Part shown: positions 27,197 to 30,055 of the stretch, in pieces
Position numbering within the stretch: position 1 is the stretch's first letter
Layout of the letters: each line of letters begins with the position of its first letter
DNA from: a virus
Reading direction: 5' to 3' (one strand)
DNA: 30,055 nucleotides
Virus record (IMG/VR): IMGVR_UViG_3300045243_000085
Location: 1-30,055 of that record
Position numbers and translations under genes: made by a program
The notes under the pieces: model-generated
What the model saw: only the letters and a program-made list of their open reading frames with translations
The model's database searches: none
What the model was told of the DNA's origin: nothing

Positions 27197-30055
27197 ATGG
27201 CTAGTCTTAATAGAAACGATTTCAGCGCGGGCCTAGTCCCTAGCGACGATGAAGCAAACGGACGGGATAATGGATTCCTGCGGATGGACAATCTTTACCT
27301 TGACGATGGCGGCGCGGTTGAATTAACTCGGGGGCAAAAGAAAATCAACGCCAATCCCTTTACCTCGCCGATTAATTTCATCTACTCAAAAATTCTGAGA
27401 AAAGTGAAATATCGATATGTCAATGATGGTGGTACAGTATTACGTGATTCCGGAGATTTTACATCGCCAACGACAATCCTTACGGGTGGGAATTCCGATC
27501 CTGGAAGAGCTTATTTTTCAACTGGGTTTGGACAAGTCTTTGTTTCAAGTGGATTGGCAAGAGCAAAAGATGATGGAGTTACAATTAGAAATCTCGGAAT
27601 TGATCCCCCAATCAACTCACCTGGGGTGGTTGCAATTACGCCAGAATTTCTTAACGTCGCAGGGGTTAATGGTGGGACCGCGGCAGACTATTTGCTCTGG
27701 ACCCAAATAGAAGGGGCGGGGTTAGGTGCATTTGCAACTTGGGTTCAGGCTAACGCCGACGTTACGTCGCTCAGGGGGATTATACAGAATATTTATGCTA
27801 CATTGATTAACACAACTCTATTGATGGGGGTAAGCGGGCCATTCATTGGAAACGATCAAGACACCTTTTCAATGAATTTCCAAGTGGCTGGCTCGGAAGC
27901 TTTAACTAATGTAAGAGTGGAGTTTCTACTATCTGCGCCGACTGGAGGTACAAACCGTGCGGTGGATGTTTCTGATTATTATTATAGAGATTTTCCAAAT
28001 GGTTTTAATTCTCAGTACAGTCCTGGCGTTTTTCAATGGTCTACTCTCACTTGTCTTAGGGGAGATTTTGGAAGAGTTGGAACTGATCCTACTAAGAATT
28101 GGACAACGGTTAAAGCAATCCGTGTTATTGCAACATTCTCAAATAATGTTGTTACCAACAATTTCTCCGTATCGGCGCCCACTTTTACAGCGAATAATCA
28201 AGGAAGTAAGGGATCATATAGATACATACAAGTAAATGTGTTTGAAGGAGATTACACAGCTCAAAGTCCTGGCGGGCCAGTATCGAATCAAGTAACATTA
28301 ACTGGGGGCGGCGCCACTTTAACTCCTGACATCACGGGATTAGATTCTCAAGTTAATTTTATTTACTGGTTTAGAATTGGTGGCACTCTTCCGGCTTACT
28401 ATTTTATAGGCAAGTCACCTTATCCAACCGGCGTCTTCACTGATGTAACTTCAGATACTGAAGCACAGCTAACTAATTTAACCTTAAATCAATTTCTCCA
28501 GTCAGTGGGTCAAATTCCCGATGAGATTTTAGGTATCTCAAATGCTGTGAATGGTCGTGTTTTTTACATGACTTTCAAGTCAATCTATGTTTCAGACTTT
28601 TTTGATCCGGATGCTTATGATTCTCGTAAAATACTTCAATTATCTTCTATTTCGGGTGTTGGAGAAACTAACTTATTCATTGCTCAAGCGTCTTCATCTG
28701 TCCTTTATGTGGGCACAACACAGGACATATACGAAATTAGTGGAACATTTGCAGATTTACCTGACGGCACTATGGATATATTCATTAGGCCGCTTGGGGT
28801 ACGTCAACCACCACTAAATCAAACTTTTGCCATTCAAAACAACTTATTGTTTTATGTAGCTGATGACGGTCCTAGGTATTTAATCAATTCCCAATCTGTT
28901 TTGCTTTCTACTGAACTTTTGTGGCTATGGAAAGGGATTAATAGATATGGAATGAGCGGGTTTCTAATACTTGGCGCGGACCAAGTTGCTTATAGGATGG
29001 CAGTTCATAAAGATAAACTTTGGATGTTGATGTATGAAACTACTTGTGGGGCCAACACATACATATTTGATTTGTCGAAAAAGTATTGGTACCGTCTTTT
29101 CACTGATCCTTCCGTATTATTTAATGAGGAGGATGGAACTCTCATTGCGGGTTTTGGAGATAAGAATCTTAGGACGATGGATGTAACTTATCAACTTGAT
29201 GGGGTTGCTAATCAACAAATCTTCCTTAGAACACCCTTGAGTAAGGATTTGATGTATCAGAGAAAGGATTTGTATACACTTAAATTAAATATTGATACTG
29301 GAGGAAGTGGGATTAATGTATTTTTGGGAGACGAGTCTAATAGACCCCCCATTTTTCTTGGAACTACTGGAACAGTTGGTCTTCAGGAACAATTCTTTAC
29401 ATTAAGTGAAACGGTTCATAATTTAAAGAAGCGTCTTTCCTTGATGATAACGGATATAAATGGTCAGGGAGTGGCTTACTTTAGACTCACTGATTGGTCA
29501 GTTGAGTATGATCCACGCCCAGTTCAAAGAACTCACTATAGAATACCGCCGAGTAATTTAGGAATTCCTAGTAAGAAACGTATTAGAACCCTTCCAATAG
29601 TTATAGACACGCTTGGTGGAAATGTTACTTATACACCAAGCGTGGATTTAATTGATTATTCACCGGCAACTATTTTAACTAGTGCAGACAAGCAGACTCT
29701 CTACCATTATTTTCAATCAGATGTATTTGGAACTGACTACGGCGGGATACTTGATGGGCCACAGGAATTTGAATTTTATCAATTAGAAGCACCCGCGGAT
29801 GTAGAAAACCTGCCAGTACCTAAGATGTTTGACCAAATCGGTCCAGTACAATTTGACCGCGCGGGTAAGTTAATTGAATTTAGAGTGAGGATGATTCCAC
29901 TGGCAGGGTGTGATACCATTAACTACAATGTATATATGCAGGATACTTCAATCCAAGCGGATACATTTCCAGTGGCGCCACTTGTAGATGACACTTACTC
30001 GATAAAAATGCCGCGCGGGGTTGTTGGAAAAGTTTGCAGAATTGAGTTCCTTGGA
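27197..30055 (+). CDS. Tail nozzle-like protein, N-terminal 953 codons (partial)
   Basis: Open from ATG 27197, directly after the previous stop, to the end of the window without a stop (953 codons). The start MASLNRNDFSAGLVPSDDEA, then GFLRMDNLYLDDGGAVELTR, matches the N-terminus of a large conserved tail protein of short-tailed phages ('NGxxDGxLRMDNxxLDExG...RGxxKIN'). The rest is rich in beta-type repeats with aromatic and Gly-Asp residues, consistent with a beta-propeller nozzle such as T7 gp12 or P22 gp10. It would form the distal tube of the tail. No upstream ribosome site is visible, so translation may be coupled to the previous gene. Confidence 0.6.
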   Translation, partial: MASLNRNDFSAGLVPSDDEANGRDNGFLRMDNLYLDDGGAVELTRGQKKINANPFTSPINFIYSKILRKVKYRYVNDGGTVLRDSGDFTSPTTILTGGNSDPGRAYFSTGFGQVFVSSGLARAKDDGVTIRNLGIDPPINSPGVVAITPEFLNVAGVNGGTAADYLLWTQIEGAGLGAFATWVQANADVTSLRGIIQNIYATLINTTLLMGVSGPFIGNDQDTFSMNFQVAGSEALTNVRVEFLLSAPTGGTNRAVDVSDYYYRDFPNGFNSQYSPGVFQWSTLTCLRGDFGRVGTDPTKNWTTVKAIRVIATFSNNVVTNNFSVSAPTFTANNQGSKGSYRYIQVNVFEGDYTAQSPGGPVSNQVTLTGGGATLTPDITGLDSQVNFIYWFRIGGTLPAYYFIGKSPYPTGVFTDVTSDTEAQLTNLTLNQFLQSVGQIPDEILGISNAVNGRVFYMTFKSIYVSDFFDPDAYDSRKILQLSSISGVGETNLFIAQASSSVLYVGTTQDIYEISGTFADLPDGTMDIFIRPLGVRQPPLNQTFAIQNNLLFYVADDGPRYLINSQSVLLSTELLWLWKGINRYGMSGFLILGADQVAYRMAVHKDKLWMLMYETTCGANTYIFDLSKKYWYRLFTDPSVLFNEEDGTLIAGFGDKNLRTMDVTYQLDGVANQQIFLRTPLSKDLMYQRKDLYTLKLNIDTGGSGINVFLGDESNRPPIFLGTTGTVGLQEQFFTLSETVHNLKKRLSLMITDINGQGVAYFRLTDWSVEYDPRPVQRTHYRIPPSNLGIPSKKRIRTLPIVIDTLGGNVTYTPSVDLIDYSPATILTSADKQTLYHYFQSDVFGTDYGGILDGPQEFEFYQLEAPADVENLPVPKMFDQIGPVQFDRAGKLIEFRVRMIPLAGCDTINYNVYMQDTSIQADTFPVAPLVDDTYSIKMPRGVVGKVCRIEFLG

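Noticed and set aside
1-30055. tRNA, rRNA, integrase, transposase or attachment sites
   Set aside because: None could be recognised by eye. A covariance-model search would be needed to exclude a degenerate tRNA.

Overview
The window looks like part of a tailed-phage genome (Caudoviricetes), most likely a short-tailed (podovirus-type) phage or prophage from an environmental bacterium. Evidence is a near-complete morphogenesis block (large terminase, portal, scaffold, major capsid protein, two P22 gp4/connector-like adaptors, a nozzle-like tail protein) plus an M15-type endolysin, with no tape-measure or long-tail genes in view. The DNA is moderately AT-rich. Host hints are indirect: very short Sec signal peptides ending in (A/S)-Q, fibronectin-III and putative-Ig domains, and a rhamnogalacturonan-lyase-like protein. 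These resemble Acidobacteriota (Bryobacter/Solibacter-type) exoproteins. This is an inference, not a demonstrated host.

Layout. (1) 1-3013, minus strand: an operon of eight small or medium genes joined mostly by ATGA overlaps, read leftward from a promoter at 3021-3049. It includes a SNF2-type helicase and several Cys-pair proteins, so it is presumably an early or DNA-metabolism arm. (2) 3050-4760: a control region with a roughly 500-bp gene-free AT-rich stretch, several promoters whose predicted start sites fall on or next to start codons, a 154-aa acidic-tailed gene, a 22-aa membrane microprotein between two hairpins, and dispersed GGGGCTTGA boxes. (3) 4760-8949, plus strand: a tightly packed run of very small genes (zinc-knuckle peptides, a possible small terminase, a Tat-like leader protein, membrane peptides, coiled coils). 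(4) 8949-12091: two secreted or fibre-like proteins, the second followed in frame, across one TGA codon, by an SGNH hydrolase domain. (5) 12093-18272: large terminase, portal, scaffold, capsid and a probable decoration protein, ending at a strong terminator. (6) 18314-30055: a 1546-aa signal-peptide-bearing depolymerase-like protein, a GT-A glycosyltransferase, a methyltransferase, two related adaptor proteins, a fibre-like protein, an M15 endolysin, a secreted fibronectin-III protein and the start of a nozzle-like protein that leaves the window.

How it fits together: terminase, portal, scaffold and capsid build and fill the head. The two adaptors and the nozzle form the short tail. The tail-fibre/SGNH product (a possible deacetylase) and the 1546-aa lyase-like protein could act on host surface polysaccharide. 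The glycosyltransferase and methyltransferase could modify that surface or the virion. The endolysin and small membrane proteins are lysis candidates. Most striking are the TGA-split SGNH domain with a perfect small hairpin behind the stop, six Sec-type signal peptides plus a Tat-like one in and around the virion block, a terminator whose U-tract abuts the start codon of the largest gene, and a repeated leaderless-promoter geometry.
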